DNA from: Xiphydria camelus
Taxonomy: Eukaryota; Arthropoda; Insecta; Hymenoptera; Xiphydriidae
Reading direction: 5' to 3'
Assembly (NCBI GenBank): GCA_963678675.1
Contig: OY783197.1
Coordinates: 15,618,402-15,682,401 of the forward strand
DNA: 64,000 bases
The position numbers were made by a program, and so were the translations under genes. The first letter of the stretch is position 1. Every line of letters begins with the position of its first letter. Shown here piece after piece: positions 21,489-30,551 of the stretch. Under the pieces are notes generated by a model that did no database searches, was not told the origin of the DNA, and worked only from the letters and a program-made list of their open reading frames with translations.

Positions 21489-22646
21489 ACTCATGAGCGC
21501 ATGAACCTCCACACATGTTTGCGCTATTTTTTCTCCTTTGTTTCTGCGCAAGGGGTGCGAGCAAACTTTACCTCCACGTGGTGCATCCTGGGTCATGTTA
21601 AGAAAGTCTGAATCTTCAGTTTGATACCAGAACTCATTTTCGTCGCATTTTTCGAGTAAAATCGAAGGAATTGACATGAATGATGAGGTATTTGAAAACA
21701 ACTCATCAAGGCGGACAAGTTTCATTGGGGTGAAAAATGCGATTGCCGTTTGAAAAAAAGCTCCTTGTGCTTGCAGCTTGTAAGCATGGCCTTGAAAACT
21801 CAAAAAATGCATGCATCAAATGTCCCTCTCGAAACCCTACAACTTATGTCTCTAAAAATTTCCTGTCACTTGCCCCCCTCAGGAGATATTTAGGTGGATT
21901 GTTTCAAATGGGACACCCTGTATATAATATTCACCAAATAATAAGATGACAAATGTAGTCTATAAACAAGTATTGTAATGGAATATACCTCAATTAAGTT
22001 TGAAATAAAGTGAAAGTGCAATTAAATAAAGAAGGGAGTTTTCTTTCACCAACATAAGCGCGATTGTATTGAGAGCATGATGACTTAGTTTATTTATTTA
22101 GTTTTATAATTTTTGGATTTGAAAGTTTATCCATTTTATTTATATTTTGTGCTTTCCCGAGCGGAGCGAGGGCCACTAATGCTAGTGAATAAATAAAATA
22201 AGGCCAATAAATATTCAAGTTTATTATTTACATTTTCACATCACATGGTTTATGAAATGACAGGAGTACGGCCCTGAGTAGAATAATCGTAGGGTAAACA
22301 CATATAAGTTCAGCCACTTCCAGTAGTCAGCCACTCTGCTGAATAAGTCGAAATATTAAGAATTCCCAGCGAAAGATTATTTTATGCTCCTGTCCCAATT
22401 GTCGGCCATCTCTTTTCTACCTGATCTTCAACTTTTTTGTTGCATTGGTAACACTGTGCTAACATTAGACTGTGTTAACTGACAGCGTCCGGCATTGGTA
22501 AGTAAAATCATAAGTTTTGTATAGTATAAGTAGGAGTAAGAAATAGTTAATTATGCAGTTTGATACGGTGAGTCCGTGGTAAACGATTTTTAGTTGATTT
22601 TATACTTAATAATACGTCGTTTACACAAAATGGTGTTATAGGTTAT

Positions 22647-22909
22647 TGTTGAAGTAAGCACAGCCTCACATATTGCTCCGCGGTGCGCATGCGCGCCGCA
22701 CAAGTGCGCTCGACGCGCCACACGAGTGCTTACAACGCGCCGGCCTGCGTGCCCGGCGTGGGTCAGTCGAGTCTGATACGTGATAGAGTGTAGTCGTGTT
22801 TCAATAAAGGTAAACTCCTTTGTTTCTCCTCCGACAACCTGGCCGTCTTTTTCGTTTGTGATAGAAGAGATCGACCATAAGGAAAAATACGCCACGTATA
22901 ACTTTAACA
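22647..22909 (+). repeat. Copia 5' LTR
   Basis: TG...CA boundaries with short inverted TGTT(G/A)AAG. It contains AATAAA near 22803 as likely poly(A) signal, and a GC-rich CGCATGCGCGCCGC region upstream. It serves as promoter and RNA end in the element. Confidence 0.9.
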
Positions 22910-22924
22910 GGTTATGGGCCCAGG
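22910..22924 (+). promoter_or_regulatory. Primer-binding site (half initiator tRNA-Met)
   Basis: GGTTATGGGCCCAGG starts at the LTR edge and matches the complement of the tRNA-iMet anticodon arm (CTGGGCCCATAACC) rather than the tRNA 3' end. Confidence 0.75.
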
Positions 22925-22965
22925 TGCGTAGTATTTTTCGAGGAAGGTTGAGCGGAGGCAAGAAT

Positions 22966-23092
22966 CAAAGAACGCGTCGCGTGGCCGCGTGGAGGCAGCC
23001 ATTTTGTGCGCGTAACGGTTCGTGTGCTCGTGAACGAATAAAAGAACGCGTCGCGTGGCCGCGTGGAGGCAGCCATCTTGTGCGCGTAACGG
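22966..23092 (+). repeat. Tandem duplication in the Copia leader
   Basis: AAAGAACGCGTCGCGTGGCC begins two units (near 22968 and 23040) that continue GCGTGGAGGCAGCCAT and GTGCGCGTAACGGTT. The unit is about 72 bp. The second copy places an upstream ATG-like context before the main start. Confidence 0.75.
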
Positions 23093-23144
23093 TTTCTTCC
23101 TGTCGAGCTTCGCGAACGAGTCAAGGGACGCGAACGACGGAAAA

Positions 23145-26100
23145 ATGTCGGGTACTCTGTCAGCCAAGTCGGTACAAAAGTTCGACGGAAAGAACTTTCT
23201 CGGCTGGAAATTCCAGTTGACGCAAATATTTGTGGCGAACGAGGTGTTAGACGTGGTCAACGGCGATCGAGCGAAGCCGGAAGATGTACAGTCAGCACGA
23301 GGAAAAACGTGGATCAAGGACAACGCGAAGGCCATGTTCTTTATCTCATCGTCCATGGAATACGCTCAACTCGAACCTTTGTTGGTCTGCACTACTGCGA
23401 AGGAGATGTGGGACAGACTGGGGAGAATTTTCGCGCAAAAGTCGGCGTCAAACAGACTAATGCTGACTCAAAAGTTTCACGAGTATCGCATGGGCCCAAC
23501 AGACACCGTGGTACAGCACATGGCCAAAGTGCAAAACATGGCGTCGCAACTCTCCGATCTAGGAGAGAAAATGTCGGACGTCACGGTAATGGCGAAGGTG
23601 CTGGCAAGCTTAACGACGAAGTTCTCGACTTTTCAAACTGCGTGGGAAAGCGTCGAGCCTGACAGACAAACACTCGACCATCTACAAGAACGTCTAATTA
23701 GAGAGGAAAGCCGATTGAAAGCCGACGAAGGAGAGGTAACGGCTTTTGCGGCAATGAGCATCTCGAAGCCCACGGGAAGTTCAACATCGAAAGGAAAACC
23801 CAAAGGAAAGAAGAGAGACAAAATGGATATCGAATGCTTCGTCTGTCAGAAGAAAGGACATTTCGCGCGCGAGTGCCCTGAGCGGAAACAAAGGAAAAGT
23901 GACCGGGACGGAAGCGGGTCACAACAGGTAGCCTTCGTAGCAACGAGTTGGGAGGCGTGCGAGTTCAAAGGTCAACGGGAACACGGTCGGTACAGCAGAG
24001 CAGACAGTGCGCAGCGACGAGCGATACTCGAGGTCGATCAGAGCGAGGTCTGGTATATCGACAGCGGGTGTTCCAGACACATCACGTTCAAGAGAGAGTG
24101 GTTCGCCGAGTTTAATCCGAGAAGGGATGGTGAAAAAATACTGCTCGGCGATAACGGAGAGTGTGAGGTGACCGGCGAAGGAACCGTAATCGTGGATCGA
24201 CTAATCGACAACGTGTGGAGCGAAGCCCGAATTGAAAACGTGCTGTATGTCCCGAGCGTGAGGAAAAATTTGTTCTCAGTGGGAGTGTGCACAGAGCGCG
24301 GATATTCGGTCGCGTTCAAAGAGGACGGCGTAGTAATAAATCGAGGCAACGAGATTCTCGCGACTGGAGTGAAGCAGTCGAACGGAATCTGTAGATTATT
24401 ATTCCGTTCAAGCGTTCCACAGTGCGCAAATGAGGCAAACTTGTCAACAACGAGCTTGAAATGTTGGCATGAAAGGCTCGGACACTTGAATAAACGAGCG
24501 TTGTCTGTGTTAGTGTCGAGCGGCGCGATAAACGGAGTGAAAGTGAAAGACAAATGTGACTTTTTCTGTGACGCGTGTGCAATGGGGAAAACTCATAGGC
24601 TGGCGTTCCAGAAGGGTGCTGAGCGCGTGAGTCGCGAACCGGGAGAATTCTTTCATAGTGACGTGTGTGGACCGATGTCACAGGAGTCAATCGGTGGGGC
24701 GAGATACTTTGTCACGTTCAAGGACGACGCTTCCGGATACAGACAAGTGTTCTTTTTAAAATACAAGTCCGATGTGTTCGAAAGCTTCAAGGTCGTCGAG
24801 CGAGAGGTGGCAAACAAATTCGGGCGCGCTATGAGGACTCTCAGAACGGACAACGGTCGCGAATATTGCAACGAGCCAATGAGACAGTACATGCAGTCAA
24901 GAGGGATCAGACACGAGACAACAGCGCCGTACACTCCCGAACAAAATGGGAAAGCCGAGCGGGATAACCGCACGATAGTGGAGTGTGCGCGTACAATGAT
25001 GAACGCGAAACAAATGGAAGTTCCATTCTGGGCGGAAGCAGTAAACACCGCAGTGTATTTACTGAATCGAGTATCGTGGACTGAAGAAGGCAGCATCAAA
25101 ACGCCATACGAGACCTGGACCGGGAAGAAGCCAGACTTGGGACACGTGCGAGCTTTCGGTGAGAAGTGCTACAAGCACGTGCCTAAACAGTTTTCGACAA
25201 AATTCGAGCCAAGAGCGGAGAAAGTAATTCTCGTAGGTTACGACCGTGAATCGACGAATTATCGAGTCTATAACCCAGATACGAAGAAGGTAGCAGTGTC
25301 GAGAAATGTCATCTTTCGGAACAGCGTCGACGAACAGGCATGTTCAAGAGAAACAAGCGACGAGGAGGACTGTATAGAGGAGACGGAGAACGAGCAACCA
25401 GTCGAGCCAAGAGTCGGAGAACAACGAGTCGAGAATGCAGAGGCGATACCTGATGTCGAGGCTGCTGATAACATCCAACGGAACGAGATGACTCACGCGG
25501 ACCAGGGTCGAGCACTCAGAGATCGAGCTCAAATCCGTAAACCAGGATGGTTAACCGATTATGACAGCGCTGATTTCGCTGAGTACAGCACCCCGGGAAG
25601 TTTCAGCGAGGCAATAGGTGGACCCGACGCTGCCCACTGGGAGAAAGCCATCGAGGAAGAGTTAAGGGCACACGAGAAGAACGGCACATGGGAAATCATA
25701 CCGAGAGACCGATCAAAGAAGGCCATCAGCTCAAAGTGGGTGTTCAAAGCCATCCAGGACTCAGAAGGTCGCGTGTGCCGCTACAAAGCGAGGCTTTGTG
25801 CTAGGGGTTTCCTTCAGGAGAAGGGAGTGGACTTTGAAGAAACGTTCTCACCCGTAGTTCGTTACGATTCCCTGAGAGTACTGTTGGCAACAGTAGCCCA
25901 AGAGGACCTGGAGATGGCACAATTCGACGTCCGCACCGCATTCCTCTACGGAGACTTACTAGAGGAAATTCATATGGAAGTCCCGGTGGGCTTAAAAGTT
26001 GAACGAGGAGTGAGTGAAGTCGTGTGTCGGTTGAGTAAATCGCTGTACGGTCTAAAGCAGTCACCAAGGTGCTGGAACCGAAAGTTCTGCGATTTCCTAA

Positions 26101-27182
26101 AGCGGTTTAAGTTCGTGCAGACCGACGCAGATGAATGTATTTTCTATAGCGACGCGAATAAGGACTGTGCGATTTATCTTGCGCTATATGTAGACGATGG
26201 ACTGTTAGCTTGTAAGTCGCGAATCGTGTTGCAGAGCGTGATCGAGAAACTGAAATGCGAGTTCGAGATCACAATCGGCGACTGCAGTATGTTTGCCGGT
26301 TTACAGATAGTTCGCGATCGAAGCGAGAAAGAGATATTCCTACATCAAAAGGCGTACACGCGAAAAATCTTGGAGCGTTTCCGAATGAGCGACGCCAAAG
26401 CGGTATCGGTTCCTGCGGATCCGAGTGCAACGCTGCACCCGATCGAACCGAACGAGGAAAATACGTGTAACGCGCCGTATCGCGAAGCGATCGGGTCCCT
26501 TATGTTTCTCGCGATCGTATCAAGGCCGGATATAGCGTTCGCTGTGAATCTGGCGAGTAGGTTTCTAAACAAACCAAGCGAAAATCACTGGAGAGCAGTG
26601 GAACGGATTCTTGCGTTCCTAGTTGGGACCCGGAATGTCGGGATAGTGTATAAAAGCGGCGGAAGCGGATCTCAATTAGCAGGATACTCCGACGCGGATT
26701 ATGCGGGTGATCTGGAGACGAGACGCTCGACTACGGGATATGTATTTAGTTTAGCTAACGGTCCAGTAACGTGGGCATCTCAAAGGCAGAAGTTAGTAGT
26801 CTTGAGCACTACGGAAGCGGAGTATGTTGCCGCTTCAGCTGCCGCGAAGGAAGCCATGTGGCTTAGGAGATTGCTAGCTGGCATCGGACGTCCATGTGAA
26901 CGGGCAACGGATTTGTTCGTGGACAATCAGAGCACCATCCGTTTGGCGAAAAATCGAGAGTTCCACAAGAGGACTAAACACATTGATGTTCGATACCATC
27001 AACTGCGTGAGATAGTAGAAGCGAAATATCTGCGAGTAGTTTACACACCATCAGAGACACAGCTAGCAGATATGCTAACGAAAGCGTTGCCGCGAAATCG
27101 GTTCGTGGCACTTTCCGAGAGTATTGGTATGCATGAATGCGAGGATGCGAAGAATATTGAGGCGGCGGAAGTGTTGAAGTAA
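23145..27182 (+). CDS. Copia Gag-Pol polyprotein, 1345 residues, intact
   Basis: I start at MSGTLSAKSVQKFDG (23145), because the 30 upstream codons lie in the duplicated leader. Domains: Gag (about 1-220), CCHC knuckle CFVCQKKGHFARECPE (about 229-244), protease WYIDSGCSRHIT (about 303), zinc/GAG-pre-integrase HERLGHLNKRAL (about 443), integrase core with HSDVCGPM, RTDNGREYC and the Glu of NGKAERDN (about 504-600), RT with KWVFKAIQDS, FDVRTAFLYG, SLYGLKQSPRCW and YVDDGLLA (about 863-1018), RNase H with GYSDADYAGD, STTEAEY and DNQSTIRLA (about 1180-1260). All catalytic boxes are present. The stop lies 11 bases inside the 3' LTR. It makes RNA-copying and integration machinery for the element. 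The next gene downstream is the interrupted pogo transposase. Confidence 0.95.
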   Translation: MSGTLSAKSVQKFDGKNFLGWKFQLTQIFVANEVLDVVNGDRAKPEDVQSARGKTWIKDNAKAMFFISSSMEYAQLEPLLVCTTAKEMWDRLGRIFAQKSASNRLMLTQKFHEYRMGPTDTVVQHMAKVQNMASQLSDLGEKMSDVTVMAKVLASLTTKFSTFQTAWESVEPDRQTLDHLQERLIREESRLKADEGEVTAFAAMSISKPTGSSTSKGKPKGKKRDKMDIECFVCQKKGHFARECPERKQRKSDRDGSGSQQVAFVATSWEACEFKGQREHGRYSRADSAQRRAILEVDQSEVWYIDSGCSRHITFKREWFAEFNPRRDGEKILLGDNGECEVTGEGTVIVDRLIDNVWSEARIENVLYVPSVRKNLFSVGVCTERGYSVAFKEDGVVINRGNEILATGVKQSNGICRLLFRSSVPQCANEANLSTTSLKCWHERLGHLNKRALSVLVSSGAINGVKVKDKCDFFCDACAMGKTHRLAFQKGAERVSREPGEFFHSDVCGPMSQESIGGARYFVTFKDDASGYRQVFFLKYKSDVFESFKVVEREVANKFGRAMRTLRTDNGREYCNEPMRQYMQSRGIRHETTAPYTPEQNGKAERDNRTIVECARTMMNAKQMEVPFWAEAVNTAVYLLNRVSWTEEGSIKTPYETWTGKKPDLGHVRAFGEKCYKHVPKQFSTKFEPRAEKVILVGYDRESTNYRVYNPDTKKVAVSRNVIFRNSVDEQACSRETSDEEDCIEETENEQPVEPRVGEQRVENAEAIPDVEAADNIQRNEMTHADQGRALRDRAQIRKPGWLTDYDSADFAEYSTPGSFSEAIGGPDAAHWEKAIEEELRAHEKNGTWEIIPRDRSKKAISSKWVFKAIQDSEGRVCRYKARLCARGFLQEKGVDFEETFSPVVRYDSLRVLLATVAQEDLEMAQFDVRTAFLYGDLLEEIHMEVPVGLKVERGVSEVVCRLSKSLYGLKQSPRCWNRKFCDFLKRFKFVQTDADECIFYSDANKDCAIYLALYVDDGLLACKSRIVLQSVIEKLKCEFEITIGDCSMFAGLQIVRDRSEKEIFLHQKAYTRKILERFRMSDAKAVSVPADPSATLHPIEPNEENTCNAPYREAIGSLMFLAIVSRPDIAFAVNLASRFLNKPSENHWRAVERILAFLVGTRNVGIVYKSGGSGSQLAGYSDADYAGDLETRRSTTGYVFSLANGPVTWASQRQKLVVLSTTEAEYVAASAAAKEAMWLRRLLAGIGRPCERATDLFVDNQSTIRLAKNREFHKRTKHIDVRYHQLREIVEAKYLRVVYTPSETQLADMLTKALPRNRFVALSESIGMHECEDAKNIEAAEVLK

Positions 27183-27434
27183 GCACAGCCTCACATATTG
27201 CTCCGCGGTGCGCATGCGCGCCGCACAAGTGCGCTCGACGCGCCACACGAGTGCTTACAACGCGCCGGCCTGCGTGCCCGGCGTGGGTCAGTCGAGTCTG
27301 ATACGTGATAGAGTGTAGTCGTGTTTCAATAAAGGTAAACTCCTTTGTTTCTCCTCCGACAACCTGGCCGTCTTTTTCGTTTGTGATAGAAGAGATCGAC
27401 CATAAGGAAAAATACGCCACGTATAACTTTAACA
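27172..27434 (+). repeat. Copia 3' LTR
   Basis: Same sequence as 22647-22909 as far as read. It is preceded by the purine-rich GAGGCGGCGGAAG that is a plausible polypurine tract. Confidence 0.9.
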
Positions 27435-28269
27435 GTTATGTTCGGTTTGCTAGTTTTTATGGGGGCCGAGTATTGGCATAACAATTTCACCTGAAATCCA
27501 AAAGTCAGCCACCCGGCCGACTACTGGATATTTACCGGTTTACGTCGGTATCCAGTAGTCAGCCGCATTATTTCCAGCGTGGCTGACTATTAGGAAGTAG
27601 TCGGCCAATAGTCGGCCGTCGTTCTTTTTTTTACCTAAAGTACATAAATTAGGTGCTGGAAATGATATTGAAGTGAGTGAACTAAATCAAAATACATATA
27701 TTAGTGGATATTAAACTAGAAATTAAAACAATAATTAAGTAGGTACCTATATAAAAATGTAAATGAGTAAATTTAGGTTTGGGTCAGTATACTTACACGT
27801 CCTCCTTTCTGCATAGGGATACAGGCGTCATGACAGACAAAAAACGTCCCATTCATCAATATCCCCAAAGTGCTTTAGATGCCGCTTTAGTTTCTGTACA
27901 TGATGGTATGGGAATTAGGAAAGCCAGCAGAATCTATAGGGTTCCAAGAGGGACCATACAAGACCGATTGCATGGTCGAATCAAACGACTAGTAGAAGAA
28001 TGGGTCCCCCAACAGTTCTAAGCAGCAATGAGGAAAAACAATTGGTTAATTGGTTAAAGGAATTGGCAAAAACAGGGTTTTCTAAAAAAAAATTGAATTG
28101 TTATCAACAGTCCAACAACTTGTACTCGCCGATAAGCGCGAAACCCCATTCAAAGACGGGCGACCAGGAGACAAATGGTACAGAAGTTTGTTGAAAAGAC
28201 ATCCGGACCTCTCCCTTCGCGAACCAGAAGGTTTGACCAAATCACGAGCCACGATTACGGAAGAATATA

Positions 28270-30551
28270 CAGTGAAACTTCGATAATTCGAACTTCTGTA
28301 ATTCGAATTTTCGATTATTCGAACTTTTGTTTCGGCCCCGGCTGAAATTTGATGTTTTTCATGTTAAAATTTCTCGATAATTCGAATTTCGATAATTCGA
28401 ATTTCTCGATAATTCGAAGAATATTTCTTGCTTCATTTTAATGACAACCTCTATAATTCGAAGTTCAACAGTCAAACGCACGTCAAAAGGTTTGTTCCAA
28501 CCGAGCTGTGAACCGTACATGATCGGTACACGTCATGCGCAGTAGAGAAACGGTCATACGCAGTCGCCTAACTCGCTTGGTGGGGGAAGACACATAGTGG
28601 GGGAACATAGCTCCGAGCTTTCCCGAAGATCACTCTCTCGTCAGTACGACAATAATTGTTGAACAGAACTTGGACCTCAACGCTGCAACAGTATGGAAAA
28701 GAAAAATTACAAGACGCTATCTTTGAATGAGAAAGTGAAGCTCATTCAGTGTGTCGAGAAAGGAGTTAAAAGGAAGAAGGATATTGCTGCGGATTTCGGA
28801 ATACCTGCCAACTCTCTGACATCCATTCTCAAGAACAAGGAGAAAATTTTGGCTTCTGTTGAGAATTCTTATTTCCAACCGGATCGGAAGCACATGAGGA
28901 CATCTCGCTTCCCAAACTTGGAAACTTCGATGGTGGAATGGATGAGGTCTGTTCGAAGCAAGAACATTCCTTTATCTGGTACCATAGTGAAGGAGAAAGC
29001 TGAGTTTTTTGCAGCTCAGTTAGGATACGAAGATTTCAAAGCTAGCACTGGATGGCTAGATAAGTTCAAGGCTCGGAATGGAATTGTGCACAGGATATTA
29101 AGTGGCGAAAGTGCTTCTGTTTCGGAAGAAGACTGCGGAAAATTTCTCATTGACATATTGCCTACTTTGTTAGAAATGTACGAAATAGAAGACATCTTTA
29201 ATGCAGATGAAACAGGTCTTTTTTTCAAATGTTTACCAGATAAAAGTTTGGTGTTCAAGGGAGAAACTTGTCATGGTGGAAAAAAAGCAAAGATCGTGTT
29301 ACTGTCATGGTCTGCGCTAACATGTGCGGTAAAGAAAAACTGCAGTTATTGGTTATAGGCAGATCAAAGAAACCACGATGTTTCAAGCGAGTGAAGTCTT
29401 TACCAGTGCTTTACGAGAGCAATCAAAAATCTTGGATGACGAGTTCAATTTATGAAGACTGGCTTCATAAAATCGACCGCAAATTTCAATCAGAAAATCG
29501 GAAAATTCTTCTTTTTGTCGATAATTGTCCAGCTCACCCGAAAGTTTTGACTCAAACTCTGAAAGCCGTGAAAGTGGTTCACTTACCACCAAATTTGACT
29601 GCGAAATTGCAACCAATGGATCAAGGGATCATCAAGAACCTTAAAACTAATTATCGAAAGAGAGTCTTGAAAAGATTGCTCAAGGCTTTGGACGAAAATT
29701 CGCAGGTCCCTGATATTAATTTGTTGGATGCCATTTACGACTTGAACAAAGCTTGGACTGATGTCACTAGTGAAACAATCGCGAATTGCTATCGAAAGGC
29801 TGGATTCGTGAAAACTGTGGTGGAAAATGCTGCATTAGAAGAACAGCAGGAAAATTTTGCAAGTGGTACTTCTGAAGACTGGACTGATCTACAAAGAAGA
29901 TTAGAATTCACAGATGTAAGCTTTGAAGATTTTATTGACGTGGATTCCAATCTAATCATTGCTAAAGAACGTACAGATGGTGAGATATTGGATAGCGTGA
30001 TGGGACAGGAACTTCTAAAATCTGATGATGAGAATGATACCGAGGATCAGGATGTAACACCACCAACGAAACTCCGGGATGCTCTATCTGCTTTGGTAAC
30101 AACCCGTAAATTTGTTTCTGAGCAAAGTGATGTACCAGAAACTATCTTTGCTGCTCTTGATTTGATTGATAACTTCTGTGAGGGAAAAAGTTGCATCAGA
30201 CAGAAGAAAATTACCGACTTCTTTTAACTTCAATTAATCAACTAGCAACATACCAATCGGCCCTTTTCAGGGCCACCAATTCTATTTTACGAAGGAGTAC
30301 TTTTAGTTCATCTCATATACCTTTATTCTTTATCCATTTCTTATTTGTTTTTCTCTATGCTGCAATAAAACAGACACCTCCATTCTCTTGACCATACGTG
30401 AATAGCCTGCAAAAAGAATTTTCAAAAGAAAACTCATATGTCATGATACATTTCATAAGACATTTAAACTTTTATTCTCGATAATTCGAATTTTCGATAA
30501 TTCGAAGTTTTTATCGGACCCGAAGCACTTCGAATTATCGAAGTTTCACTG
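28270..30551 (+). mobile_element. Tigger-like (pogo family) transposon, 2282 bp
   Basis: The ends CAGTGAAACTTCGATAATTC occur on both strands, with TA at 28268-28269 and 30552-30553. Many ATTCGAA/TTCGATAATTCGAA motifs cluster at 28275-28455 and 30477-30550, probable transposase sites. Excision restores EEY-IRKWFRDLQ in the surrounding pogo transposase. Confidence 0.93.
28693..30227 (+). pseudogene. Tigger transposase with one frameshift
   Basis: Starts MEKKNYKTLSLNEKVKLIQ. HTH_psq (about 8-60, DIAADFGIPANSLTSILKN), CENPB HTH (about 75-135, KASTGWLDKFKARNGI), then DDE_1: IFNADETGLFFK, LLFVDNCPAHPKV and NLTAKLQPMDQGIIK, with 32 residues between the last two Asp. The frame slips at the A-run near 29280 (GGTGGAAAAAAAGCAAAG); otherwise both frames are open to the stop at 30225. 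The C-terminus is acidic and ends QKKITDFF, a motif resembling a PCNA-interacting box. A single-base slip suggests fairly recent loss. Confidence 0.93.

Larger units (their letters stand above)
19490..21920 (+). mobile_element. Mariner-like DD41D (rosa-type) transposon with about 310-bp inverted ends
   Basis: Both ends read CAGGGTGTCCCATT, flanked by TA at 19488-19489 and 21921-21922, inside the second copy of the duplicated Helitron segment. The arms extend about 310 bp (19490-19800 and 21610-21920), including ATCTCCTGAGG and TTGATGAGTTGTTTTCAAAT-type blocks. Transposase is on the plus strand (19982-21490), broken by one stop, one MITE and a late frameshift. Confidence 0.9.
11985..22185 (+). 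mobile_element. Helitron remnant, interrupted by a Kolobok-type and a mariner transposon
   Basis: The left part carries a PIF1-type helicase gene (to 13754). The 3' terminus is at 22185: a CCCGAGCGGAGCGAGGG hairpin, then CTAG followed by T, the usual Helitron 3' signature. A segment of roughly 125 bp (from CCAAAGAATTTAT to AAATAAAGAAGGGAG) exists twice: copy 1 at 13687-13801 plus 19461-19473, copy 2 at 19474-19489 plus 21921-22039. The Kolobok-type element interrupts copy 1 and the mariner interrupts copy 2. The Rep (HUH) domain and 5' TC end were not found, so it is 5'-truncated. Confidence 0.8.
22647..27434 (+). mobile_element. Intact Ty1/Copia LTR retrotransposon, 4788 bp
   Basis: Two 263-bp LTRs (22647-22909, 27172-27434) start TGTTGAAG and end CTTTAACA and look identical base for base. 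The target duplication GTTAT is at 22642-22646 and 27435-27439. Directly after the 5' LTR, GGTTATGGGCCCAGG (22910-22924) complements the anticodon stem-loop region of initiator tRNA-Met, the half-tRNA priming known from Drosophila copia. One open Gag-Pol frame fills the interior. Matching LTRs and the open frame indicate a very recent insertion, possibly still active. Confidence 0.93.

Noticed and set aside
22910..22924. tRNA gene
   Set aside because: Only 15 bases complement initiator tRNA; this is a primer site, not a tRNA gene.
23055..23144. 30-codon N-terminal extension of the Copia frame
   Set aside because: It lies in the duplicated leader; the second ATG at 23145 begins the usual copia-like Gag start.
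22904..23356. Long antisense frames across the Copia element
   Set aside because: They are shadows of the sense polyprotein with no motif.
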